From Thalassiosira profunda (Eukaryota; Bacillariophyta; Thalassiosirophyceae; Thalassiosirales; Thalassiosiraceae), in the NCBI GenBank assembly GCA_036939355.1, contig JALLAP010000079.1, positions 1-38,708 on the forward strand: DNA of 38,708 nucleotides. The letters run 5' to 3'. The position numbers were made by a program, and so were the translations under genes. Every line of letters begins with the position of its first letter. Within the stretch, counting starts at the first letter, position 1. This document shows, piece after piece, positions 21,473-29,875 of this stretch. The notes under the pieces were generated by a model. That model was not told where the DNA came from. It searched no databases and saw nothing but the letters and a program-made list of their open reading frames with translations.

Positions 21473-22213
21473 ATGAGCTGTCCTCCGCTATCATCCATGA
21501 GCTGCCCTTTGCAGACCGTCGTGTTTGTCGACAAACTGGGCTCCATGTCCCGCACCGACGTCGCTCGCATCCTGGGCCTGGGTGTCGTCGACCGCTCACT
21601 GTCCCGCGCCGACGTCGCTCGCATCCTGCTCGGCTGCCGTCCTACCACGCCCCACAGCTCCCTCAACGCCGACGCTGCGGCCGCGGTCCTCCGCTTCTTC
21701 GCCACCGCGATCTTTGGAGACAAGGCTGACAAGGTCTCCGACACTGCTCTGCTCAGCGCCATGGCTTTTGCCACCAGCCCGCTTAATTGCAAGGGCCCGG
21801 CTCTATCGCACTACGTTCTGCAGGTCGATCGTCTTCTCGCGTCCGCCGAGCTGACGGGGGGCGTTATTTCCGACGTGATCTTCTTCTCATGCAAGCATCC
21901 TCCCGTCTACAACATCCATTTGCCCAAGATCATCAACTTTGGCTCGACCTTGGCCGTGCCGCCATCGATGCTCCAACGCACAATCTTCGCGCCCCGCATT
22001 GGACCTACTACTGTCCAATGGCACCTCGCGAGTGTTGACGAGGGCAACATGATTGCCCCTTGCTACATTCGGTACATTTTCAAGTACGTCGCCAAATTTG
22101 ACCATCGAGTCAGGAGGGAATTTCAGGAGGTGGTTACTGCCCCGCTCACGATTCCTCGCCTCGAACGCCGGATCGTGAGCCTCGAACGCCGGCTCCGCGA
22201 GATGAGTTTGTAG
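21473..22213 (+). CDS. Short protein with Helitron-Rep-like double-tyrosine motif
   Basis: A single open frame of 246 aa from ATG at 21473. The N-terminal third contains a duplicated segment (MSRTDVARILG and LSRADVARILLG). Near the C-terminus, APCYIRYIFKYVAKFDH closely parallels the catalytic tyrosine region of the giant gene (AKYILKYCAKFDQ), and the Y-x3-Y-x2-K spacing is kept. Preceding residues (TVQWHLASVDEGNMIAPCYI) sit where Rep proteins have their segment before the tyrosines. No FLTFT or HUH motif and no helicase is present, so if related it is only the C-terminal part of a Rep domain: a fragment of another Helitron or a captured piece. It ends in a short Arg-rich helix (RRIVSLERRLREM). 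Gene status is moderate; no splice sites are needed. Confidence 0.55.
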   Translation: MSCPPLSSMSCPLQTVVFVDKLGSMSRTDVARILGLGVVDRSLSRADVARILLGCRPTTPHSSLNADAAAAVLRFFATAIFGDKADKVSDTALLSAMAFATSPLNCKGPALSHYVLQVDRLLASAELTGGVISDVIFFSCKHPPVYNIHLPKIINFGSTLAVPPSMLQRTIFAPRIGPTTVQWHLASVDEGNMIAPCYIRYIFKYVAKFDHRVRREFQEVVTAPLTIPRLERRIVSLERRLREMSL

Positions 22214-22994
22214 GTTCGACCCGGCCCCATGCCCTCCGTGGCATGGGGCAGTTTATTGATTTGCGCGGGGCGGAAAGAGCTCCCAAAGCGGAGATTTCCA
22301 GTGGCGAGCAGCAAGCCTAATGGAGATACAACAAACTAACAGATAACACGGGTATTGCAGAAAAGGTTCCTTTTTCATTTTATAAAGGGGCATTCGTGGC
22401 TGGTGGGTTCTTTTTTGCGTTGCTTTGTTTGCACACCTGTGACGTCGTGACCTCTGCACATCCTGACATGCACATCTGGACATTGCTGCGTCAAACTCAC
22501 ACTCTGCATTTCGCTTTGGGCCAGATCTGCAGACCAGCAAACAGACCCACTGCTTTTTGTCATTTTTTCCGGTCCTTCCTCTGTTGCCGATGTCGCTGGG
22601 TCAGGTCAACGCCAGTGTTCAGCAACTAACTGCCCTATTGAGCAATCAATTGCCTATTTGCTCACTGCCGCCGTTCCACATTGGTTTGTTAGGTGCCTGC
22701 CAAAATAACTTTCTCTTCAAAGTGATTCAAGATTCAACATGTCGACCAAACCCTGACCAAACGTTGTCCAAACGTTGTCCAAACGTTGTCCATTTAATGT
22801 CTCAATCTCGGAAAAACTTTGTCCACTCATTGTCTCAAACATTGAAAAACTTTGAACAAAATTAAATTTTCGAATCTGGTGCTTTCCATTCACAAGAACA
22901 AAGAGGTAAAAAGCGTTCAGTCACAGAAGAACAAGAGGTGGTCGCAAGAGAACTCACTCCGTCGCATTTTTTTTTTCCCTCCATAAGTCGAGGC
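22214..22994. other. Intergenic region with an 11-bp tandem repeat
   Basis: 781 bp with no convincing gene. CCAAACGTTGT is repeated three times at 22757-22789, followed by a looser series of TTGTC-containing partial copies to about 22850. AT content rises here compared with the flanking genes. The right end holds the leader of the Gln/Pro repeat gene. Confidence 0.5.
22757..22789. repeat. 11-bp tandem repeat CCAAACGTTGT x3
   Basis: Three exact head-to-tail copies, each containing the palindrome AACGTT. It lies about 200 bp upstream of the Gln/Pro repeat gene and could bind a regulator, but nothing shows that it does. Confidence 0.85.
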
Positions 22995-25169
22995 ATGCCG
23001 AACGACATCGCTGGTATTGTAGCCCGCCTCGAAGAAAAGGTGAAGTCAGGCGCGCTCGAGATGGAGGCGAGCAAGCCTACGCGGAAGCGGGCCGCACCGA
23101 ACCGCTTCATCGACGAAGCGGCCAAGCAGTTCACTCCGAAGAAGAAGAAGAAGAAGCCGGCCAAAAAGAAGCAGAAGCCAACGCCGAAGCATGAACTGGA
23201 TGATTCCGACACCGAGGAAATCGACGTCCTGAAATCGAAGCACTGCACGCAACCCAAGAGGTTCAACCGCATGAAGCGACTGGAGCAAGACGAGACACGT
23301 CGAAGCAAGAACTTCTTGCCAACGGAGAGCGACTCCGAGGACGACGAAGAGCACAAGCGAAGCCTCGCGGAACTCCTCAGCGATGCAACGGACTCCAAGC
23401 TCAACCACGGCCAAGACGTAGCGAAGAAGCTCTGCGATGACCGATCGGCGATGGTGGCCTCCAACAAGAAGGCCAAGGCGGACGCGACACGCCGCGCTCT
23501 CGAAAAGATGCATGCGGAGAAGGAACGGAGGGTGGAGGAGAGGACGTTCGCCCACACCTCCAGCTCCAGCTCCTCCCACGCCGCCGTAACGAACACGAAC
23601 TCGAACAACGTCAATATCACCGTCAATCACAATCATGCACCGTCCTCGAATCCACCGTCCTCGAATCCAGTTGACGTGCAAAGCATTTTGCGCGCAGCCG
23701 ATGCCATTCTGAGGAACGGCCAGCCAACGCAGCCGCGGCAGCAACTCGCCGCGTTGCTCGACTCAGTGTCGTCGAACGGCCAGCCGACACAGCCGCAGCA
23801 GCAACTCGCAGCGTTGCTCGACTCAGTGTCGTCGAACAACGGCCAGCCGACACAGCCGCAGCAGCAACTCGCGGCGTTGCTCGATTCAGTGTCGTCGAAC
23901 GGGTCGAACGGNTCAGTGTCGTCGAACGGGTCGAACGGCCAACCGACACAGCCGCAGCAGCAACTCGCGGCGTTGCTCGATTCAGTGTCGTCGAACGGGT
24001 CGAACGGCCAACCGACACAGCCGCAGCAGCAACTCGTGCCCGCAGCCCAAATTGGACCGCCTCCTGCTGCCAACCAATTCGCAGCCCTCGATCAGCAAGC
24101 GACGGTCCCACAGCTCCAATCTCAACCAGCGCGTCAATCGCTGCACGAGGAGGTTTCTGCTGGACTTGACATTGCCGCCATTGCCAGTCAACAGCAGCAG
24201 TTACAGCAGCAGCAGCCGGGTCAGCAGCAGCAGCAGCAGCAGCAGCGCCGTTTGTTGTTGGAGGGGCTGCAGCCAACCCTAAAGCAGCCGCACCTTTTCT
24301 CGTTGGAGCAGCAGCAGCATCCTCAGTTGTTGGGGCAGCAGCAACCTCAGCCGGAGACACAGCCATCGTCATCGCTTCTGTTATCGGGGCCGTTGCAGAC
24401 GCAGCCATCGCCGCATCTGATGTTGGGGCAGGCCCAGCCACAGCCACCCTCTGCGCAACCTTTGTCGCTCGGGCCATCGCATCTGCTGTTGGGGCAGGCC
24501 CAGCCACAGCCATCCTCTGCGCAACCTTTGTCGCTCGGGCCGTCGCATCTGCTGTTGGGGCAGGCCCAGCCACAGCCATCCTCTGCGCCCCATCAACCGT
24601 CGCAGACACAGCCATCGCCGCATCTGCTGTTGGGGCAGGCCCAGCAGCCACAGCCATTCTCTGCGCAACCTTTGTCGTTGGGGCCGTCGCAGACGCAGCC
24701 TTCGCCGCATCTTCTGTTGGGGCAGGTCCAGCCACAGCCATCCTCTGCGCAGCCTTTGTCGTTGGGGCCGTCTCAGACGCAGCCATCGCCGCATCTGTTT
24801 TGGGGGCAGGCCCAGCCACAGCCATCCTCTGCGCAGCCATTGTTGCTGGGGCCGTCGCAGACACAGCCATCGCCGCATCTACTGTTGGGGCAGGCCCAGC
24901 CGCAGCCTCCTCCTGCATTATTTGCACATGTGTCATTCGACCAGCTCGAGGCCGACCTTGAGGCAGACGAGGGAATGCAAGGAGTGTATGGGCAGGTATG
25001 GCTGCGTAACGCCCGTCGGGTGAATGAGCTAATCCTCGTGGGGAACGGGCGTTGGAGCCAGGGGCAGCCCTCCCTTGCCAAGTGGTACCGCCGACAAGTC
25101 GTCGATCGCACCCTCCGTCCCTCGCAGCTTCACATGATGCAGTATTTTATGCGGTTGATTGGCAATTGA
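22995..25169 (+). CDS. Nuclear-type Gln/Pro-rich repeat protein, 724 aa
   Basis: A single open frame from ATG at 22995; the frame is open upstream but without ATG. Residues 1-35 are helical. A strong basic nuclear signal follows (KKKKKKPAKKKQK, about 50-62), then an acidic stretch (DDSDTEEIDVL) resembling a SUMO-interaction motif, and a charged coiled-coil region to about 195. Residues 241-350 are five copies of a 20-24 residue unit (NGQPTQPQQQLAALLDSVSS). Residues 446-640 are seven or so copies of a unit around LLLGQAQPQPSSAQPLSLGP. A unique C-terminal segment of about 80 residues (FDQLEADLEADEGMQ onward) looks folded. The plan resembles transcriptional co-regulators or phase-separating scaffolds, but no family is recognised. 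One undetermined base (n at 23912) lies in the first repeat array, so the copy number there is unreliable. Confidence 0.72.
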   Translation: MPNDIAGIVARLEEKVKSGALEMEASKPTRKRAAPNRFIDEAAKQFTPKKKKKKPAKKKQKPTPKHELDDSDTEEIDVLKSKHCTQPKRFNRMKRLEQDETRRSKNFLPTESDSEDDEEHKRSLAELLSDATDSKLNHGQDVAKKLCDDRSAMVASNKKAKADATRRALEKMHAEKERRVEERTFAHTSSSSSSHAAVTNTNSNNVNITVNHNHAPSSNPPSSNPVDVQSILRAADAILRNGQPTQPRQQLAALLDSVSSNGQPTQPQQQLAALLDSVSSNNGQPTQPQQQLAALLDSVSSNGSNXSVSSNGSNGQPTQPQQQLAALLDSVSSNGSNGQPTQPQQQLVPAAQIGPPPAANQFAALDQQATVPQLQSQPARQSLHEEVSAGLDIAAIASQQQQLQQQQPGQQQQQQQQRRLLLEGLQPTLKQPHLFSLEQQQHPQLLGQQQPQPETQPSSSLLLSGPLQTQPSPHLMLGQAQPQPPSAQPLSLGPSHLLLGQAQPQPSSAQPLSLGPSHLLLGQAQPQPSSAPHQPSQTQPSPHLLLGQAQQPQPFSAQPLSLGPSQTQPSPHLLLGQVQPQPSSAQPLSLGPSQTQPSPHLFWGQAQPQPSSAQPLLLGPSQTQPSPHLLLGQAQPQPPPALFAHVSFDQLEADLEADEGMQGVYGQVWLRNARRVNELILVGNGRWSQGQPSLAKWYRRQVVDRTLRPSQLHMMQYFMRLIGN
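23716..24040 (+). repeat. 60-72 bp coding tandem repeat (GQPTQPQQQLAALLDSV unit)
   Basis: Five near-identical copies encode NGQPTQPQQQLAALLDSVSS, with small GSNG insertions between later copies. An undetermined base at 23912 lies in a repeated GTCGAACGG stretch, which points to an assembly join. The true number of copies is uncertain. Confidence 0.88.
24390..24910 (+). repeat. Degenerate coding repeat (LLLGQAQPQPSSAQPL unit)
   Basis: Units of 60-90 bp contain CATCTGCTGTTGGGGCAGGC and CAGCCACAGCCATCCTCTGC. They differ in length through presence or absence of the SQTQPSPH block. The array is preceded by CAG-type triplets at 24190-24245. Confidence 0.85.
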
Positions 25170-25870
25170 AAGATTGGTGTTCGAGGAGCGCAAATGTAAA
25201 AGTAGCAAAGTGGATGCAAAGAAGCGGGGTTTGGTGTTGTTTGCTCCTCGCTCCGCAGCTCTGTGCTCTCGGCGCTGGTTAGTTTCACCCAGCTGGTTTC
25301 AGCAGGTGAGTGGCTCTACGCGATATCGTGTTTTGCAACACAATTGCAATAGGTATGCTCACCAAATTGCAGCTGTGTTCCCACCTTTCGTTGCAGATCT
25401 TGTGTCGTACGTATTCTCCCGCTCCCGGCCAGATCCGCCGAGGCGCCGACCTGTGTTCGGGGAGTGTGTGGCCGGACACCGTTCGACTGTGTTATCCTCG
25501 AACCATGTCGGAGCCGAGGCTGGTGTCTGCGCTGGGACACAGGGAAAGTACATGGGCGCTTCTCGGGGCCGGCCTCTTTGTGTCCCTGACTCCTGAGTTC
25601 TCAACTCTACAATAGATAGCAAGTACCTACGTACGATAGGTAGCAAAAGCCTAAGTACCGCGAGCAGATACTGTGTTCCAATTTACGAAGCTTGGGGCTG
25701 TTGAAGCTAGGAGCCGTTGTCACCGAAAAGAAGCCTGATAGATTGAGAACGTGAGCGCCGCGCGCTGCGCTCTCTCACCCTCCAGCAACGCCCTCGCGGG
25801 AAGAACAGAGCAAACAGAACGCAAACGCGTTGCTGCTTCGAAAGGTCAGAAGTTCGCGACAATAACGATC
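25170..25870. other. Intergenic region, no gene assigned
   Basis: About 700 bp with scattered splice-like signals (GTGAGT at about 25304; TTGCAG at about 25395) but no frame that gives a recognisable protein. It could hold a small spliced gene or the leader of the next gene. Just before the next ATG there is a T-poor, A-rich stretch. Confidence 0.4.
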
Positions 25871-25937
25871 ATGAATCGTATGGAGTATCATGAATCGTAT
25901 GATCGTATGGAGACTATCATGAATCGTATGGAGACTG
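25871..25937 (+). repeat. ATG-containing repeat at the start of the coiled-coil gene
   Basis: ATGAATCGTATGGAG and close variants occur three times, giving several in-frame ATG codons (MNRMEYHE, MNRMET). This makes the start codon choice ambiguous. Confidence 0.75.
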
Positions 25938-26658
25938 AACGGCGGATGAAGAAGGCCGAGCGGAATGCCCTCGTGTGCACGAAGGAGCTAGCAGCGGCCG
26001 AGCAAAGATTGGAGCAGTATCTTCGTAGGGACGACATCGCGCGTGAGGCACGCAAGGAAGAGGCACGCGAGGAAGTCTCTGTGCACGCTGGAATGCACCA
26101 TCACGCGGAGTGGATCTCCGAGCTTGTAGCCCAGTTTTCGGGCTCGGCGGCCAAAATCCAACAGGCGGATACTGAGATTGTTGAGCGTATGGGTGAGCGC
26201 AATCGTGAGATTTTCAAGCACGGAGAAACCCTCGAGAAACTGTGCGATCGCGAGAGAGCGTTGGCCGATGCATACCGCGATGAAGCCGAGAGAGAAGATA
26301 GGATTGACCAGTTGAAGATTGATTTGAGTCGGGCTGAGGACGAACGCGACCGCTACAAGGAGGAACACAAAGATCTCGACTTCGACAACTTGAACGACGA
26401 AATCAACGAATTGTGGGAGCGGTTGGAGATTCCACTTCAGAATTGTTTCACTGGAAAGAGCGATTCAACGAGATGCAGGAAGAGCGGGATGCCCTCCGCG
26501 AAGAGTTGGAAGAGTTGCAAAGGATCCGTCGCGACGGTGGTGACGTTGGAGGAGGTGGCAACGGAGGAGGTGGCAATGGAGGAGGTGGCAACGGAGGCGG
26601 CATGATCGATCTTACTAATTCGGAGGACGAGATGGAGGTGGAGATGGAGGAGGCGTAG
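25871..26658 (+). pseudogene. Coiled-coil protein with C-terminal SIM-like motif, apparent frameshift
   Basis: The first frame runs from ATG at 25871 to about 26425 and encodes long charged helices (AAAEQRLEQYLRRDDIAREA and onward). The coiled-coil reading then continues in the -1 frame from about 26425 (SELFHWKERFNEMQEERDAL) to the stop at 26656-26658. In the first frame the downstream sequence loses its helical character. No GT-AG pair of reasonable length explains the switch, so either one base is missing in the assembly or the copy is broken. The end has three GGGGN units and then MIDLTNSEDEMEVEME, a SUMO-interaction-like core with acidic flank, matching the plan of the gene at 18423-19209. 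The start region has repeated ATGAATCGTATGGAG units, so the exact initiation codon is uncertain. Confidence 0.6.
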
Positions 26659-27134
26659 AGGCGTATCTGTGCATGGCTCCGCATTGTTTGCAACACCTAG
26701 GTAGAGATGTATTGGTATGAAAGAACCATTGTTTGCATAGGTAGAGATGTAATTGAAACGACGGTCCAAATATCATGTATTGTACTACTTTTCCTATGTT
26801 CCTATGGAAAGGGATGGAAAAGGACGAGACCAATCAACAAGCATCGCATGTAACACCTTTGCATGCCATCCACACGTCTTTGCATACAGCTCAAAAGATT
26901 GCACAGCCACACCGCCACCCACTCTCTCTAGCCCTCTTTTGTGTTCATCTCGTTGAACTGCTACTATGTCAGAGGTCCATTCCATTCTGGGATATGTTTG
27001 TTCAGAGTTGCCACAGAAGCTCACGGAAAGGCTCAAATCAATGAGTTGGGGGTAGTTAGAACTATCTATGAGTACCTTATTTCGATAGGCGCTGCTTTCT
27101 CCTTGCTTCCCAAAAGAAGTCATCTCCGCCAACC
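26659..27134. other. Convergent 3' region, no gene seen
   Basis: 476 bp between the 3' ends of a plus-strand and a minus-strand gene. A short repeat containing GGTAGAGATGTA occurs at about 26700 and 26740. Nothing coding is visible. Confidence 0.5.
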
Positions 27135-28661
27135 TCAAATACGAGAGACAGCCTCAGACATAAACTGGTCGACGAGGTCAACGCTCGTGGCGGACGTCGG
27201 ACGTCGCTGGGTTTCGTCCCTTGATGTTTGCCCCGCCACCGGAGGGTCTCCTCGTTCCGTGCCTTCCGACTTGATGGCAGCACGCTGGTCCGAAAGCAGC
27301 TCAGTCAACTTTGACCGGACGTTCGACAGCTCTTGCCGAAGGTCGTCGCTTTGAGAATGAGAATGGTCGTTTAGACTTTCCCTCACGTCGACCAAACCCT
27401 GCTGGATCTGGTCCGAGAATTGCTCGAGCAAGGCGGCGCTGGACAGTGCCGACACGGCCTCGGAGACTGTTTTCAGGCTGCGCTCGAGGGACTCTGTCGT
27501 GTTTGACAGAGCGGGAAGGGCGGCCAGCGACTCTCGAACTTCGCCGCTGTGCGAGAGGACCACCTTGAGATCGCTCCTCGACTTCTCTAGCATGGCCGTC
27601 GTTCCAGCAAGCTTTTCGTCGAGCGTCGACGTGCCCGCCTGCACAATCTCTCTAAGATCGTTCGATTGTCTCTTCAATTCGTCGAAGGAAGCGGCAGTTG
27701 CGTCATTCGTCTTCCTGCTCTCCTCCAAATTTTGATGGGCAACGCCCAGCGCCTCGTTGGCCGCCGCCAGCTTGGTGTTCAGCTCCGCGTTGGAGGTTGT
27801 TGCGTGCGACAAATCCAGCTGCAGTTTGCTAATCAAGGACTCCGTCTCGGCCCGATACTCGGAATGCTTCGCCTCGCTGGCTTCCAACCGGGCCCTCGTG
27901 TCCTCAAACGTGGACTGGGCGTGTGCCAGCTTCTCGTCGGTGACCGCAGCATCCGTCTTACACTCGGCCAACTGCTTTTCCAAGCGGGCAATCGATCGAT
28001 CCCTCTCCTCAATCAATTGTTCCTTCTTCTCCAGGTCCGATTGCAGCGGCCCCAGCTTCTCCCGCATCGACTCCGTCTCGCGTTGCAGTTCGCCAGTTTT
28101 TTGGCGCAGCTCTTCCATTTCGCTCCGCCTCTCTTCGTCCTTGGCCACCAATGCCGCTCGCTCCTCCTGCAGACCGTTGATGGTCTTGCTCATCTCGTGG
28201 CTCGTCTCGTTGGACAGCGTTTGAAGTTCCGCCAATTCCCTCCTCGTCGCCTCGAGCTCCTGCCGCAACTTGGTCGCCTCGTCCTTGTACCGTCGCTTCC
28301 TCTCGAACGTCGTCTTGACCCGTTGATTCTGTATGACTCGTTCCCGAGCGTGAAATTCCGGGCTGTGCAGCGTCTCGAGCAGGCACCGCCACTCGTCGTA
28401 CACGTCCCCGTCCTCCGTCGCGAGCATGCTTTTCATGTCCTCCAGTTTGTGCGCCATCAAAGCAACATAGAGCAAGGTCGATAAAAGGTGCGAGGAGACT
28501 GCGCTCTTGCGGGAGCGACGGGTACGGCTCGAGGCCGAGCCCGGTCTGCCGCCCCGGGCGAGGCCCAAATTTCCCCGGTTGATTTCATCGAGCCTTTGCT
28601 GGGCGAGGATGAGGAGGTCCTTTCGCTCCGCCATGCGGTGGGCGGCGACGTCCATCTCCAT
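27135..28661 (-). CDS. Long coiled-coil protein, 508 aa
   Basis: A single open frame from ATG at 28661. Residues 1-50 are basic with RTRRSRKS. Residues 55-110 are a mixed helical region (LLSTLLYVALMAHKLEDMKS). From about 110 to 400 the sequence is an almost continuous coiled coil rich in Glu, Arg, Leu and Gln (KLRQELEATRRELAELQTLS). A second helical region reaches about 450, and a polar tail ends VDLVDQFMSEAVSRI. The plan is that of structural or tethering proteins such as golgins, cytoskeletal or centrosomal proteins and SMC-like arms, but no ATPase head or GRIP-like end is visible. No specific family can be named. The frame is uninterrupted and codon use is consistent, so the gene itself is well supported. 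Confidence 0.78.
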   Translation of the reverse strand: MEMDVAAHRMAERKDLLILAQQRLDEINRGNLGLARGGRPGSASSRTRRSRKSAVSSHLLSTLLYVALMAHKLEDMKSMLATEDGDVYDEWRCLLETLHSPEFHARERVIQNQRVKTTFERKRRYKDEATKLRQELEATRRELAELQTLSNETSHEMSKTINGLQEERAALVAKDEERRSEMEELRQKTGELQRETESMREKLGPLQSDLEKKEQLIEERDRSIARLEKQLAECKTDAAVTDEKLAHAQSTFEDTRARLEASEAKHSEYRAETESLISKLQLDLSHATTSNAELNTKLAAANEALGVAHQNLEESRKTNDATAASFDELKRQSNDLREIVQAGTSTLDEKLAGTTAMLEKSRSDLKVVLSHSGEVRESLAALPALSNTTESLERSLKTVSEAVSALSSAALLEQFSDQIQQGLVDVRESLNDHSHSQSDDLRQELSNVRSKLTELLSDQRAAIKSEGTERGDPPVAGQTSRDETQRRPTSATSVDLVDQFMSEAVSRI

Positions 28662-28855
28662 TTTGATTGTTGATGTCTCCCTTCAAAGCGGGTAAGTCTC
28701 CCTGCTTTCAGCTAGCGTTGCTACTTACCCACAGAACCAGGTTGGTTGTGTCCGTATCAAAGCATAGCATCCCCTGAAATGGAAAAATCCACAAACATGG
28801 TGGAAACCTCCCGGAGCAGTTGCAAATATTTGATGTTCCTTGGAGCTGCTTTGCA

Positions 28856-28897
28856 CACTCGCACATCATGTGCACGTCATGTGCACATCACATGATG
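28856..28897. repeat. Small palindromic repeat (ACATCATGTGCACGTCATGT)
   Basis: GCACATCATGTGCAC, CGTCATGTGCAC and ATCACATGATGC follow one another just downstream of the ankyrin gene stop. The segment can form a small hairpin and may act in 3'-end formation, but that is speculation. Confidence 0.5.
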
Positions 28898-28903
28898 CAA
28901 CGG

Positions 28904-29721
28904 TCAATCGTAGTGCCCCAGCCGCTGCATCGTTATCAAAAATCGAATCGCCCTCTGCCTCTTGGCAATCTCGACGGGGGTCGAGTCCGCCCCCTCCAGT
29001 TCCTCATTCGGGTCCAGCCCCGCCCTCACCAGCGCCTCCGCCCCCACCTCCAAATCGTTCGACGCCATGCGATGAAGCGCCGTGTACCCGTACGTGTCCA
29101 CGGCGTGCACGCTTGCCCCGGCCTCGATCAACGTTTGGGTGCACGCCTGCCCTTTGGGGGACATGCCGCAAATGTGCAGCGGCCGCGCCCCACCTGTTGC
29201 CACCTCCTCGACCAACTGGGGAAAGTCGCCCAGCAGCTGCGTCACTTTCTCCGGCCCCGCGTGGATCGCCCGGGCCATGAGGCTGTAGCCCTTTCCATCG
29301 TACAACGGTCCGGGGCGGTGGTTGTGATTTTCGTGCTGCGCTCCGATCAACGCGGTGCCGTCGGCGTGCGCTGGACGGAGCCGCCGTAGATGCCCGGTCC
29401 GACCGCGTCGGCGGACTCGTCGAAGCCGTCGGTTTCTGACGAGGTTGCGAGGCTGTACTTTTTGGCTACGCCGGGGGCGTAGGGATCGCCGCCTCCAATT
29501 TCCCCCGATCCGCATTTGCTTGTTGCAATATCTTCCTCGTCCTCCTCGCTCTTCCTCGAGCCGCGCTCCAGCGAGAGGAGGTAGCCGCCCTGCAAATTGT
29601 GCTGAAGCCTCGTGGAAGGGCGCGTCGCATGACCGGCGAGGATGGGCGCCCCGACGCCTCGCGGCGTTGCAACGAAGCCGGCGAGGACGGCGATGACGAC
29701 CGGCCGGGGTGTTGTTGGCAT
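28904..29721 (-). pseudogene. Secreted or plastid-targeted ankyrin-repeat protein with apparent frameshift
   Basis: The first part reads from ATG at 29721 (MPTTPRPVVIAVLAGFVATP), a signal-peptide-like start; ATGs at 29760 and 29859 are alternatives. It continues to VGPGIYGGSVQ near 29372. The sequence then carries on sensibly only in the -1 frame (DGTALIGAQHENHNHRPGPL) to the stop at 28904-28906. The C-terminal half has ankyrin-type units: GYSLMARAIHAGPEKVTQLL, RPLHICGMSPKG, GYTALHRMASNDLEVGAEAL and TPVEIAKRQR. Ankyrin repeats bind protein partners. The only possible intron is about 41 bp with a poor donor, so a one-base assembly error or a genuine break is more likely. If intact, the protein would enter the secretory or plastid route. 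Confidence 0.62.
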
Positions 29722-29875
29722 GGCAGGATTGTGAGCGGCCGCGCCGCCTGTGAGCCGCATCGCCGCGTCAGCGTCAGCTGGCTGGATGGCTGACTCCGCG
29801 CCCCGGCGCCTAGAAGGTACGTGATCAGGCGAGCCGCGAGCCGAACACGAAAAAGCCATTTATTTAGCGGCCGCG
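29722..29875. promoter_or_regulatory. Very short divergent promoter region
   Basis: Only 154 bp separate the chosen start of the ankyrin gene from the start of the methyltransferase gene. The ankyrin frame is open further up to an ATG at 29859, which would leave just 16 bp. A GCGGCCGC palindrome lies at 29868-29875. The two genes may share a bidirectional promoter. Confidence 0.45.

Noticed and set aside
23623..24936. 437-codon minus-strand Ala-rich frame
   Set aside because: Antisense reading of the Gln/Pro repeats; repeats give long open frames on both strands.
27666..28484. 272-codon plus-strand Leu/Arg-rich frame
   Set aside because: Antisense to a well-formed coiled-coil gene; coiled-coil codon bias opens the opposite strand.
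29334..29375. 41-bp intron to explain the frame change in the ankyrin gene
   Set aside because: The donor would be GTCCAG and the length is shorter than any other intron in this window, so a frameshift or assembly error is more likely.
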